Under the pieces are notes generated by a model. That model was not told the origin of the DNA. It made no database searches and worked only from the letters and a program-made list of their open reading frames with translations. A stretch of DNA of 11,427 nucleotides from Spirochaetaceae bacterium. Its GTDB lineage: Bacteria > Spirochaetota > Spirochaetia > Treponematales > Breznakiellaceae. A program made the translations under genes and the position numbers. The DNA lies in the NCBI GenBank assembly GCA_031278935.1, contig JAITJK010000117.1, positions 1 to 11,427 on the forward strand, in the 5' to 3' direction. How positions within the stretch are numbered: position 1 is the stretch's first letter; every line of letters starts with the position of its first letter. Positions 1 to 6,611 of the stretch are shown here, in pieces.

Positions 1-1
1 A

Positions 2-1714
2 AGTGTCATTATCTCCTTCGGGGCCGGCATAGTGATCTATGCTCAGTATAACGCATACATTACAAGCAATTATGAAGGTATCATGAGACGTTCCCTTGAG
101 TGTACCGCAGAATTTATCCCTCTCTTTAGGGATATTGAGACGGTTATCCAGGAGGGTAACGAGCGCTCTGAAACATTTACCCAACTCTTCAGGAAACTGC
201 ATGAAATTACCAGAATATTCAATGTGGAAGACATCGCCCTACTGGATCGTCTCCAGGGTAATACTTATCGTTTTCTCGTCGGCGCGGTACAGCAAGATGA
301 CCCTCTAGGTTTTTTAACCAATGATCTCTTTCTCGCCCCCTGGGAGGCGGATGAAGGCGTTGCTCAGGTCATAGAGCACATGTACAGCACCGGTACCTTT
401 CAGGTGAGCGCGCCCTATACCGATGAGTTCGGTACCCATATAAGCGGTTTCCTCCCGCTTATGTCAAACGGCTCAGTTGGCGCTTTCCTGCTCGTCGATT
501 ACGAAGTGTCTTACGTAGATAGCCTACACCAAAAGGCCTATATAGCCTTGGCCATTGCCATGGTTTTCGCGATTGTCTTGGCCAGTACGGGAGCCTGGAT
601 ATTTGCCTCTATCCTGGTCAAACCAATAAACCAGGTTACCCAAACCGCTCGAGAACTGGCCAAGGCGAATTTTGAAATCCCCATCCCCGTTACCAGCGCT
701 AACGAAATCGGCGAACAGCAAAAGGCCCTGTGCACCATCCGGGATAGTCTTAAAGAACTGGTAGGCACCCTCAATCAGCAACTGCAGAAAGTCAATACCA
801 TGGGCCAAAGCCTCAAGGACTCTATTATGAAGTCCCTCAAAGACGTGGAACTCATTGTACGGCAAATGGATACCATACAGGGGGACACGGATGCCCAGAA
901 CCGCATGGCCGTGGAAACCGCAGACTCGGCCAAACGTATCGTGCATCATATTGAAGACCTGGATGAGGCCATACAAACCCAGGCATCGAATATCGTGGAA
1001 TCCTCTGCGGCTATCGAACAGATGGTGGCCCATATCTCCAACATCCGTTCCACAGTGGATAATTCCAATGAGATGACGGAAAAACTTTCAGGTCTCTCCA
1101 AAGAGGGTCAGCAGATCGTCCAGCGTTTAGGGGAAGAATATCAGCAGATTGCCCAACGTTCTGGGGCGCTTAAAGCGGCGAATAAGATGATCTCCAACAT
1201 GGCCGCCGAGACGAATATTCTGGCCATGAATGCGGCCATAGAGGCGGCTCATGCGGGGGAATCGGGGAGAGGCTTTGCGGTGGTAGCCAGTGAGATCCGA
1301 AAGCTTGCGGAATCCTCCACCCGAGAATCTACGGCTATTGATGGGGAGATCAAAAACATGGAGAAGGCTATCCTGAACATGGAGGCGGTTTCCACGGATA
1401 CGACGGAACTGATGGAGGCCCTATTTCGGGGCATTCGGGACATGGGTTCCCTTTTTGTACTGATAAGGCAGGCTGTAGAGGAGCAGGCTACGGGGAGCAA
1501 GCAGATTCTGGAAGCCTTGAAGACCATTCAAGAGAAGACTACGGTGATTCAGGAAGATTCGATGGGCATAAAGAAAGAGAGCGATGACATTTACCAGGGT
1601 ATAGACTTATTACGGAGTGTATCTGCGGAAGTTGGGGACAGCGTTTCTCAGGTGTTACAAGCCAGCAAAAACATCGCCGAGTATTTGGAATATTCCCAAC
1701 AAATCGTCTCCTAA
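2..1714 (+). CDS. Methyl-accepting chemotaxis protein, 5' end outside the window
   Basis: Transmembrane chemoreceptor that senses a ligand outside the cytoplasmic membrane and signals through CheW/CheA to the flagellar motor. The frame is open from base 2, and the codons before the GTG at 32 encode a hydrophobic stretch (SVIISFGAGIVIY) that looks like the end of the first transmembrane helix, so that GTG is internal and the true start lies upstream. Counting from position 32, residues about 10-165 are the extracytoplasmic sensor, Cache-like from its closing GSVGAFLLVDYEVSYVDSL segment; 168-195 is the second transmembrane helix; 196-245 is the HAMP linker (KPINQVTQTARELAKANFEI); and 260-560 is the helical signalling domain. 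The conserved hairpin tip is at 391-428 (AETNILAMNAAIEAAHAGE, then GRGFAVVASEIRKLAE). The tail ends QQIVS, with no CheR-binding pentapeptide. It is convergent with the sugar operon, so a functional link is not implied. Ligand unknown; family certain. Confidence 0.96.
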   Translation, partial: SVIISFGAGIVIYAQYNAYITSNYEGIMRRSLECTAEFIPLFRDIETVIQEGNERSETFTQLFRKLHEITRIFNVEDIALLDRLQGNTYRFLVGAVQQDDPLGFLTNDLFLAPWEADEGVAQVIEHMYSTGTFQVSAPYTDEFGTHISGFLPLMSNGSVGAFLLVDYEVSYVDSLHQKAYIALAIAMVFAIVLASTGAWIFASILVKPINQVTQTARELAKANFEIPIPVTSANEIGEQQKALCTIRDSLKELVGTLNQQLQKVNTMGQSLKDSIMKSLKDVELIVRQMDTIQGDTDAQNRMAVETADSAKRIVHHIEDLDEAIQTQASNIVESSAAIEQMVAHISNIRSTVDNSNEMTEKLSGLSKEGQQIVQRLGEEYQQIAQRSGALKAANKMISNMAAETNILAMNAAIEAAHAGESGRGFAVVASEIRKLAESSTRESTAIDGEIKNMEKAILNMEAVSTDTTELMEALFRGIRDMGSLFVLIRQAVEEQATGSKQILEALKTIQEKTTVIQEDSMGIKKESDDIYQGIDLLRSVSAEVGDSVSQVLQASKNIAEYLEYSQQIVS

Positions 1715-1741
1715 CCACCTGTCCCAGAGGCGTATTGGGGG

Positions 1742-1758
1742 CTGGGGTCAGACCCCGG
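1742..1758. repeat. GGGGTCAGACCCC hairpin motif
   Basis: A near-perfect inverted repeat 28 bases after the chemoreceptor stop codon. The arms CTGGGGT and ACCCCGG, with one G-T pair, enclose the loop CAG. No T-run follows on either strand, so it is not a classic intrinsic terminator. The core is a palindromic motif that I recall as a recurrent intergenic element in many bacterial genomes. Whether it is repeated in this genome cannot be seen here. Confidence 0.5.
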
Positions 1759-1768
1759 AAATCCGCGC

Positions 1769-1783
1769 TTATCGCCTCGATAA
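1769..1783. repeat. Small perfect inverted repeat TTATCG-CCT-CGATAA
   Basis: Six-base perfect arms separated by three bases lie ten bases after the preceding hairpin in the convergent intergenic region. It could contribute to the 3' end of the chemoreceptor transcript. It is not followed by a T-run, and the function is unknown. Confidence 0.35.
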
Positions 1784-1821
1784 CCAGGAGGACCTTAATT
1801 GGTTTTGAGCAAAGGACTAAT

Positions 1822-1846
1822 GGGGAATTAAGCAATTGTAATCCCC
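1822..1846. terminator. Possible bidirectional 3'-end hairpin between convergent genes
   Basis: The left arm GGGGA-A-TTA (one bulged A) pairs with TAATCCCC around the eight-base loop AGCAATTG, giving an eight-pair stem midway between the convergent stop codons at 1714 and 1957. It could end or protect transcripts from either side. Against this, neither flank has the T-run of an intrinsic terminator. The pairing is seen; the terminator role is inferred from position. Confidence 0.3.
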
Positions 1847-1956
1847 TAGAGATGCCATAAACACTGTTCAGACAATATCACCGCCCCTGCCAGAAAGCAA
1901 CTATATGCCCCACCATAACCTATTTTTCCAGCCCGTTTCCCCCGGGGTTCAACTTT

Positions 1957-3078
1957 TTAATGGCCACTGGCGGTGGAACGGGCCTGTTCTAGGGAGGCGA
2001 GAATAAAGGGGCCGACTCCCTTAAAATCGTCCGCCCCCACCGGTTCCCTCACATAATAGGCGTAGGAACCATCCCGGTAGGGGATCCCGCCGAGGCCCGC
2101 AACCTTACAGATCCCCTCCAAATGCAGTTCCCCCGCCGCATCCTCGGTAATCATCCGTTCAATAAGTCCGCCATAGGCCTTGAACGCCGCTTCCCGCGCG
2201 GCATCCCGGTGGACAGCCCCTATCATACCGGTACGAATCAGCTTCAATAAAAAATAGACAAACATGGCGGAGGCGGAACTTTCGTGATAATTCTTGTCCC
2301 GGCCCCCGTGGTCCACTACCTGATACCAAAGACCGTTTTGAGGATCCTGATAGGCCAAGAGGGGAGGGACGAGACGGTTCGCAATGGCCCTGAGGGTGTC
2401 CCGATCTTTCGCACGAGTTTCAGGGATATAATCCAGCGTGTCTACTAAGGCCATACAATACCAGCCCAGCGCCCGGCCCCAGAAGTGAGGAGAACAGCCC
2501 GTCTCAGGGTCGGCCCATAACTGCTTGCGGGATTCATCCCAGGCGTGGTATAAGAGCCCGGTCTTGGGATCCCGGGCCTGGGATTCCATGAGGACAAACT
2601 GATGGACCACATCGGCAAAATCCGCTTCATCGCCGAATTCCGCCGTGTATTGGGCATAGAACGGCCCCTGCATATAAAGACCGTCCAGCCACATCTGGAA
2701 GGGGTATATCTTCTTATGCCAAAACCCCTGGGTTTGGGTCCGGGGTTGGCTACGAAGCTGGGCACGCAGCCGTTCAATAGCCGCCCGGTAACGCCCTTCT
2801 CCGTAGGTTTTATACAGCCGAAACAAGGTCTTCCCCGGATTGATCTGATCCAGGTTGTATTCATCCTCCCGATACCCCTCAATAGTATGGGTAATCTTCA
2901 GGTCATATAGGGCTTTAACCCACTGGCAGTACGCAGCCTCGCCTGTTTGTTCCCCCAGGATAAAAATACTCTGCAATACTAGGCCGTGTTCATAATGCCA
3001 TTGCACCTGATCCGCCGTATACCGCTGCATCACCGATAAGGCCATGCGTTCCGCCAAGGATTTGGTTCGGTCTATCAT
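1957..3078 (-). CDS. Unsaturated rhamnogalacturonyl hydrolase, GH105 (YteR/RhiN type)
   Basis: Glycoside hydrolase that removes the terminal 4,5-unsaturated galacturonyl residue from oligosaccharides made by rhamnogalacturonan lyases. The 373 residues match the family length, an (alpha/alpha)6 barrel. Visible family motifs are WHYEHGLVL (27-35), NLDQINPGKTLF (75-86) with an Asp at the position of YteR Asp88, WLDGLYM (130-136) whose Asp132 corresponds to the catalytic Asp143 of YteR, HAWDES (178-183), HFWGRALGW (198-206) and HESSASAMF (265-273). There is no signal peptide, so the enzyme is cytoplasmic and acts on imported oligosaccharides. It is the last gene of the operon, starting 10 bases after the stop of the solute-binding protein; the ribosome site is weak (GCAGG), suggesting translational coupling. 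Other unsaturated uronides, such as ulvan or arabinogalactan fragments, are possible substrates within GH105. Family call is strong; substrate is inferred. Confidence 0.93.
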   Translation of the reverse strand: MIDRTKSLAERMALSVMQRYTADQVQWHYEHGLVLQSIFILGEQTGEAAYCQWVKALYDLKITHTIEGYREDEYNLDQINPGKTLFRLYKTYGEGRYRAAIERLRAQLRSQPRTQTQGFWHKKIYPFQMWLDGLYMQGPFYAQYTAEFGDEADFADVVHQFVLMESQARDPKTGLLYHAWDESRKQLWADPETGCSPHFWGRALGWYCMALVDTLDYIPETRAKDRDTLRAIANRLVPPLLAYQDPQNGLWYQVVDHGGRDKNYHESSASAMFVYFLLKLIRTGMIGAVHRDAAREAAFKAYGGLIERMITEDAAGELHLEGICKVAGLGGIPYRDGSYAYYVREPVGADDFKGVGPFILASLEQARSTASGH

Positions 3079-3088
3079 AGGGCGCCTG

Positions 3089-4654
3089 CTATTTAAGGTA
3101 GCCGTTGGCTTCGGCCGCGGCGATCCCGGCTTTTTCCCATTCGAGGCCCCCCAGCCGGTCGAATTCCGCCACCCATGCCTCCCAGTTGTTCCGGTTGAGC
3201 TCCCGCTGGCCTGTGAGGAATTCCACTACCCCTTGTTCATAGAAGCGTTTGAGATCCGCGTTGGGCGCAGGCAAGGCATCGGCCCCAATGTTTGGCGTCC
3301 AGGGCCGCTTCTGCATATCCAAAAGCACCGTCAAAGCGCTCATCGTTTTCCCCGACGTCGGGGCTTGGTACGTGGGATACCGGGCGAGGAGCTCCACCTC
3401 ACTGTTGTAGAAAACCATATTTCTCAGCTGGGTGAGGACTTGCATTTCCGGCCGGATGAATCCCTTGGAGGCGTCGGGAAGGCCCTCCACCGTGGGAGCC
3501 CCGTCGGGACCCAGCACGTAGTTCACCCCCTGTTCGCCCCAGCCCAAAAGGTAATACCCCTCATGGGAGGACATCCATTCCAAGAGTCGGGCAATGGCCG
3601 GCCCCTTTCCCGCCTGCATAGCCTTGGTGGACACCGCGTAGATCCGGTACGCCTGGGTATAGACCCCCACGGACTTATGCCCCTCAGGCCCTTCGGGAGG
3701 ATCGATCACGATCCATTCGCCATCAGGGAAGTTTTTGTCAAAGGGGGCGTAATTGGATTCTGCGGCAAAAGCGCCATTTTGTTCCCGCATGATCCCGAAA
3801 CGGCCCTGTTTCCAGGCCGCCCGGAAATCGTCCTTGCCGTAGCTGGTCCAGTTGGGATCGATGACCTTCTCGTCCACCATGCGTTTCACGAAATTCAAGG
3901 CGTCAAAGTAGGCGCTTTTGCGTAGGTTAAGCCCTGCGGCGCTTGCTGTCAGATTCCAAGTTCCAGCTACCCCAAAAGCGCCGAAGAGCGGATCAAAGCG
4001 GCGACCCAAGCCTTCTTCAAAGTTGTTAATCTCAATAAAAGCCCCGTAGCCGTAGGTGTCCGCCCGGCCATTACCGTCCGGGTCTTGGGTGGTGAAGGCT
4101 TTCATCACGGCAAACAGGTCCTCGGTGGTACTGGGAACCGGCAGCTTGAGCTTGTCCAGCCAGTCTTTGCGGATCAACAGTCCCTCGTTTTTTGCCACAT
4201 TACCCGGGGAAGCGAGGCCGTAGGATTTGCCTTGCAAGGTCGTGAAGCCCCGGCTATCCGGGTCATACTGGATCTTGGTCCGATTGGGCATCTGGGCGTA
4301 GAGATCATCCACCGGAGCGATAACCCCGACCCGGGTAATATTGAGCCACGGGTCCCGGCGGACCATAAACAAATCCGGCAGGGCGTTAGCGGCGGCGGCG
4401 GCGTTTATTTTCACATCCTGATCCGATTCATTGGACGGCAGGGCGCTTAACACCAAGTTGATATTGAGCTTGTCTTTTATCAGCTGTAGGGCCTTCCAGT
4501 CCGGCGGGGGAGACCCCGCCTCGGTTACTGCCGCGCCGTACCACAGTTCGATGGTTACCGGGCCGGTTTCGGTCTGGGTCTCTTTTTTCCCCGCACATCC
4601 TGGGAGTATCCCGGCAAGTACGCCCAAGGCCAACACAAGTTTTATTCCTTTCAT
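3089..4654 (-). CDS. Carbohydrate ABC transporter substrate-binding lipoprotein (LplA/YtcQ type)
   Basis: Extracellular family 1 solute-binding protein that captures oligosaccharides and delivers them to the two permeases encoded just upstream. The first 20 residues form a lipoprotein signal (MKGIKLVLALGVLAGILPGC); Cys20 would be lipidated, though the Pro at -2 is unusual for a lipobox. The mature start VTIELWYG (33-40), the IRKDWLDKLKLPVPSTTED segment (161-179) and the NNWEAWVAEFDRLGG segment (489-503) are typical of the LplA/YtcQ/AlgQ group, and 521 residues is the usual length. DPDGNGRADTYG (191-202) is the EF-hand-like calcium loop known from AlgQ-type binding proteins. The start is fixed by a strong ribosome site six bases upstream. 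Neighbours point to unsaturated rhamnogalacturonan oligosaccharides as ligand, by analogy with B. subtilis YtcQ; the sequence alone does not give specificity. Confidence 0.94.
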   Translation of the reverse strand: MKGIKLVLALGVLAGILPGCAGKKETQTETGPVTIELWYGAAVTEAGSPPPDWKALQLIKDKLNINLVLSALPSNESDQDVKINAAAAANALPDLFMVRRDPWLNITRVGVIAPVDDLYAQMPNRTKIQYDPDSRGFTTLQGKSYGLASPGNVAKNEGLLIRKDWLDKLKLPVPSTTEDLFAVMKAFTTQDPDGNGRADTYGYGAFIEINNFEEGLGRRFDPLFGAFGVAGTWNLTASAAGLNLRKSAYFDALNFVKRMVDEKVIDPNWTSYGKDDFRAAWKQGRFGIMREQNGAFAAESNYAPFDKNFPDGEWIVIDPPEGPEGHKSVGVYTQAYRIYAVSTKAMQAGKGPAIARLLEWMSSHEGYYLLGWGEQGVNYVLGPDGAPTVEGLPDASKGFIRPEMQVLTQLRNMVFYNSEVELLARYPTYQAPTSGKTMSALTVLLDMQKRPWTPNIGADALPAPNADLKRFYEQGVVEFLTGQRELNRNNWEAWVAEFDRLGGLEWEKAGIAAAEANGYLK

Positions 4655-4660
4655 ATTCGT

Positions 4661-4666
4661 TCCTCC
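4661..4666 (-). promoter_or_regulatory. Strong ribosome binding site of the solute-binding protein
   Basis: GGAGGA on the minus strand, six bases before the ATG at 4654. It fixes that start and is much stronger than the sites of the hydrolase or the first permease, in line with the excess of binding protein over permease usual in such operons. Confidence 0.8.
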
Positions 4667-4678
4667 GCTAAATAAATG

Positions 4679-4704
4679 CCCCCTGCTGTGGAAGCGTATG
4701 GGGG
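4679..4704 (-). repeat. Intercistronic C5/G5 stem-loop between permease and binding protein
   Basis: Five C:G pairs enclose a 16-base loop in the 75-base gap after the second permease stop codon. This is the only sizeable gap in the transporter part of the operon. A hairpin just upstream of a solute-binding protein gene can protect the 5' end of a processed mRNA and raise its level; here that is inference. The stem is short and the loop long. Confidence 0.3.
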
Positions 4705-4729
4705 ATGCCGCGCCATGATATACACGCCG

Positions 4730-5620
4730 CTACCCCTTTACGCCTCCTAAAAGGGTTCCTTTCGTAATATATTTTTGAATAAACGGGTAGGCGATGATCA
4801 TGGGAATCGCGGCCATGAACACGCTGGCCGCTTTTATGGCCTGTACCGGAGCTTCCCCAAAGGAACTGACCTCCACAAATTCGTTCATCCCGCTGGCCAT
4901 AAGGATATTCCGCAACAAGATGGGCAAGGGCTGTAGGGCGTTGTTGTTGATGTACAGCATGGCGTTGAAGAAGTCGTTCCAAAAAGACACCCCATAATAC
5001 AGTCCGATGGTCATAATAATCGGTTTGGATAAGGGCAGCACGATCCGTACCAGTACGTACCATTCCGCCGCGCCGTCTATCCGGGCGGATTCCTTTAACT
5101 CATTGGGGATTCCCTCGAAAAACCCCCGCATGATCAGGCAGTTATAGGTGCTGATGGCGCCGGGCAGAAAAATCGCCGCCAAAGTATTAGTCAGCCCCAG
5201 ACGAATGACCACTAGGTACGTGGGAATAAGACCCACGTTAAAGAGATAGGGCAACAAAATCAAGATATTGAACAATTTCCGCCCCGGCAGGGTCTTCACC
5301 GATAAGACGTAGGCCAGAGGAATGGTGAGAAACAAGGCGCTGGCCACCCCAAAGGCAAAGATTTTGATGCTGTTCATAAAGGCGTTGAGAAAGCCCCGGT
5401 TTCCCAAAAGGGCCCGGTACGCTGCGGTGGACCATTTCCAGGGGGGGAGAAACATACCTTCCAGGTTGGTTCCGATAAAGGTGTTAGAGCGAAAGGACAG
5501 GGTGATGGTACTCCACATAGGCACCGCCACGAGGATCAGAATCAGCACCAGAAAAAAGTTCATAAAGATATAAAAAAGCCGGTCTTCTAAGGTAAGCCGC
5601 ACAAGCCCTTTGGTTTTCAT
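4730..5620 (-). CDS. Carbohydrate ABC transporter permease, MalG family (LplC/YtcP type)
   Basis: One of two inner-membrane subunits forming the import channel. The 296 residues show six hydrophobic segments, roughly 14-37, 85-108, 116-138, 147-165, 196-218 and 264-282. The cytoplasmic EAA loop that docks onto the ATPase is clear at about 173-195 (NELKESARIDGAAEWYVLVR), with the invariant Gly at 183. The C-terminus TKGTLLGGVKG is the usual ending of LplC/YtcP proteins. The ATG lies 11 bases after the stop codon of the partner permease, and its ribosome site overlaps that stop, so the two are probably translated together. In B. subtilis the YtcP homologue pairs with YteP and the shared ATPase MsmX. 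Confidence 0.95.
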   Translation of the reverse strand: MKTKGLVRLTLEDRLFYIFMNFFLVLILILVAVPMWSTITLSFRSNTFIGTNLEGMFLPPWKWSTAAYRALLGNRGFLNAFMNSIKIFAFGVASALFLTIPLAYVLSVKTLPGRKLFNILILLPYLFNVGLIPTYLVVIRLGLTNTLAAIFLPGAISTYNCLIMRGFFEGIPNELKESARIDGAAEWYVLVRIVLPLSKPIIMTIGLYYGVSFWNDFFNAMLYINNNALQPLPILLRNILMASGMNEFVEVSSFGEAPVQAIKAASVFMAAIPMIIAYPFIQKYITKGTLLGGVKG

Positions 5621-5623
5621 AGT

Positions 5624-5633
5624 CCCTCCTCCT
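5624..5633 (-). promoter_or_regulatory. Ribosome binding site overlapping the preceding stop codon
   Basis: AGGAGGAGGG on the minus strand lies a few bases before the ATG at 5620. Its first two bases fall inside the TAG stop codon (5632-5634) of the LplB-type permease, an arrangement expected for translational coupling and equal production of the two permease subunits. Confidence 0.75.
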
Positions 5634-6561
5634 AGATCAAGGACGAATCGCTCACCCGTTTGACCATCCAGTTGGATGCTATAACCAGGATGAGGCCAAT
5701 CACGCCTTTAAAAATCCCTACCGCCGTAGCAAGGCCAAACTGGAACTCCAAAAGCCCCTGACGGTACACCCACGTATCGATAATATCCCCCACGCTGTAC
5801 ACGGGGATGGAGTAGAGCATAAACATCTGGTTAAATCCCGCGTCCAAGACGGTTCCTAAGCGGAGCAGCACCACCATAACAATCACCGGACGGATGGCCG
5901 GCAAGGTAATATACCAGATCCGCTGAGGGGCGTTCACCCCTTCCACCACCGCGGCTTCAAACAAGGAAGGATCGATGCCCATAAGGGCGGCGATGAAGAT
6001 GATGGCGCTCCAGCCCATTTCTTTCCAGGCGTCAGAGAGGATCACAATCCACGGGAAGGTTTTGGTATCCGTCATAAAGGCCCGGGCTTCTCCGCCCAGA
6101 GCCTGAATAATATCGTTTACAATGCCGTCTCCCGGAGCGAGGAGGGCCAAGAGGATGCCGTACATGATAACCCAGGAGAGGAAGTGAGGCAGATACGCCA
6201 GGGTTTGCACCACCTTGGCCAAGCGGGGCCGGGTACACTCGGAGATGGTTACCGCAAGGATTATCGCCGCAGGAATGCTCACCAGCATCTTACCGAGACT
6301 GTAGAACAAGGTGTTTCGCAAGAGTTCAATAAAATAGAAGGAATCGAAAAAGGTCTTAAAATGCGTGAGCCCTATCCAGGGGCTTCCCAACACACCGGAG
6401 AGGGGCATAAAGTCCCGAAAGGCGATCTGGCCATTCCAAATCGGGAGGTACTTAAACACGATATAATAGCTCAAAGGGATAATGAGGAGCATATACACCG
6501 AACGGTGCCGCTTGATCTCCCTGCCGAGGCCACTCTTACCCTGGGGATTCGTATGTTTCAT
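5632..6561 (-). CDS. Carbohydrate ABC transporter permease, MalF family (LplB/YteP type)
   Basis: Second inner-membrane subunit of the importer. The 309 residues have six likely membrane helices, about 22-40, 84-107, 118-142, 169-192, 225-245 and 278-298, after a basic cytoplasmic start (GREIKRHRSVYMLL). The SYYIVFKYLPIWNGQIAFRD stretch (31-50) is characteristic of LplB/YteP proteins. The EAA loop is at about 198-222 (PSLFEAAVVEGVNAPQRIWY), with the conserved Gly at 208. The ATG is the first start codon after an in-frame TAG upstream and has only a weak ribosome site (CAGG, too distant). It lies 50 bases after the regulator stop, with no visible promoter or terminator in the gap, so co-transcription with the regulator is likely. 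Confidence 0.95.
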   Translation of the reverse strand: MKHTNPQGKSGLGREIKRHRSVYMLLIIPLSYYIVFKYLPIWNGQIAFRDFMPLSGVLGSPWIGLTHFKTFFDSFYFIELLRNTLFYSLGKMLVSIPAAIILAVTISECTRPRLAKVVQTLAYLPHFLSWVIMYGILLALLAPGDGIVNDIIQALGGEARAFMTDTKTFPWIVILSDAWKEMGWSAIIFIAALMGIDPSLFEAAVVEGVNAPQRIWYITLPAIRPVIVMVVLLRLGTVLDAGFNQMFMLYSIPVYSVGDIIDTWVYRQGLLEFQFGLATAVGIFKGVIGLILVIASNWMVKRVSDSSLI

Positions 6562-6611
6562 ACTTTTGATGATAACCTGAAAGATCGGTAAAATCCGGGT
6601 AACCTATTGGA

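Noticed and set aside
524..1033. Minus-strand open frame of 169 codons inside the chemoreceptor
   Set aside because: It is antisense to the HAMP and signalling regions; its composition and lack of motifs indicate a shadow of the real gene.
1799..1831. AGGAGG followed by TTG and a ten-codon frame in the convergent gap
   Set aside because: The ribosome-like site is good, but the frame is too short and starts with TTG; nothing supports translation.
1932..1958. CCCG-TTTCCCC-CGGG followed by a T5 run, a possible plus-strand terminator for the chemoreceptor gene
   Set aside because: The stem is only four pairs, the T-run starts seven bases after it, and the site lies about 220 bases beyond the stop codon, overlapping the end of the hydrolase gene. 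Too weak to call.
3044..3925. Long plus-strand open frame of 293 codons opposite the solute-binding protein
   Set aside because: It lies wholly within minus-strand genes with clear family motifs, has no recognisable domain, and is a usual by-product of high G+C codon use on the other strand.
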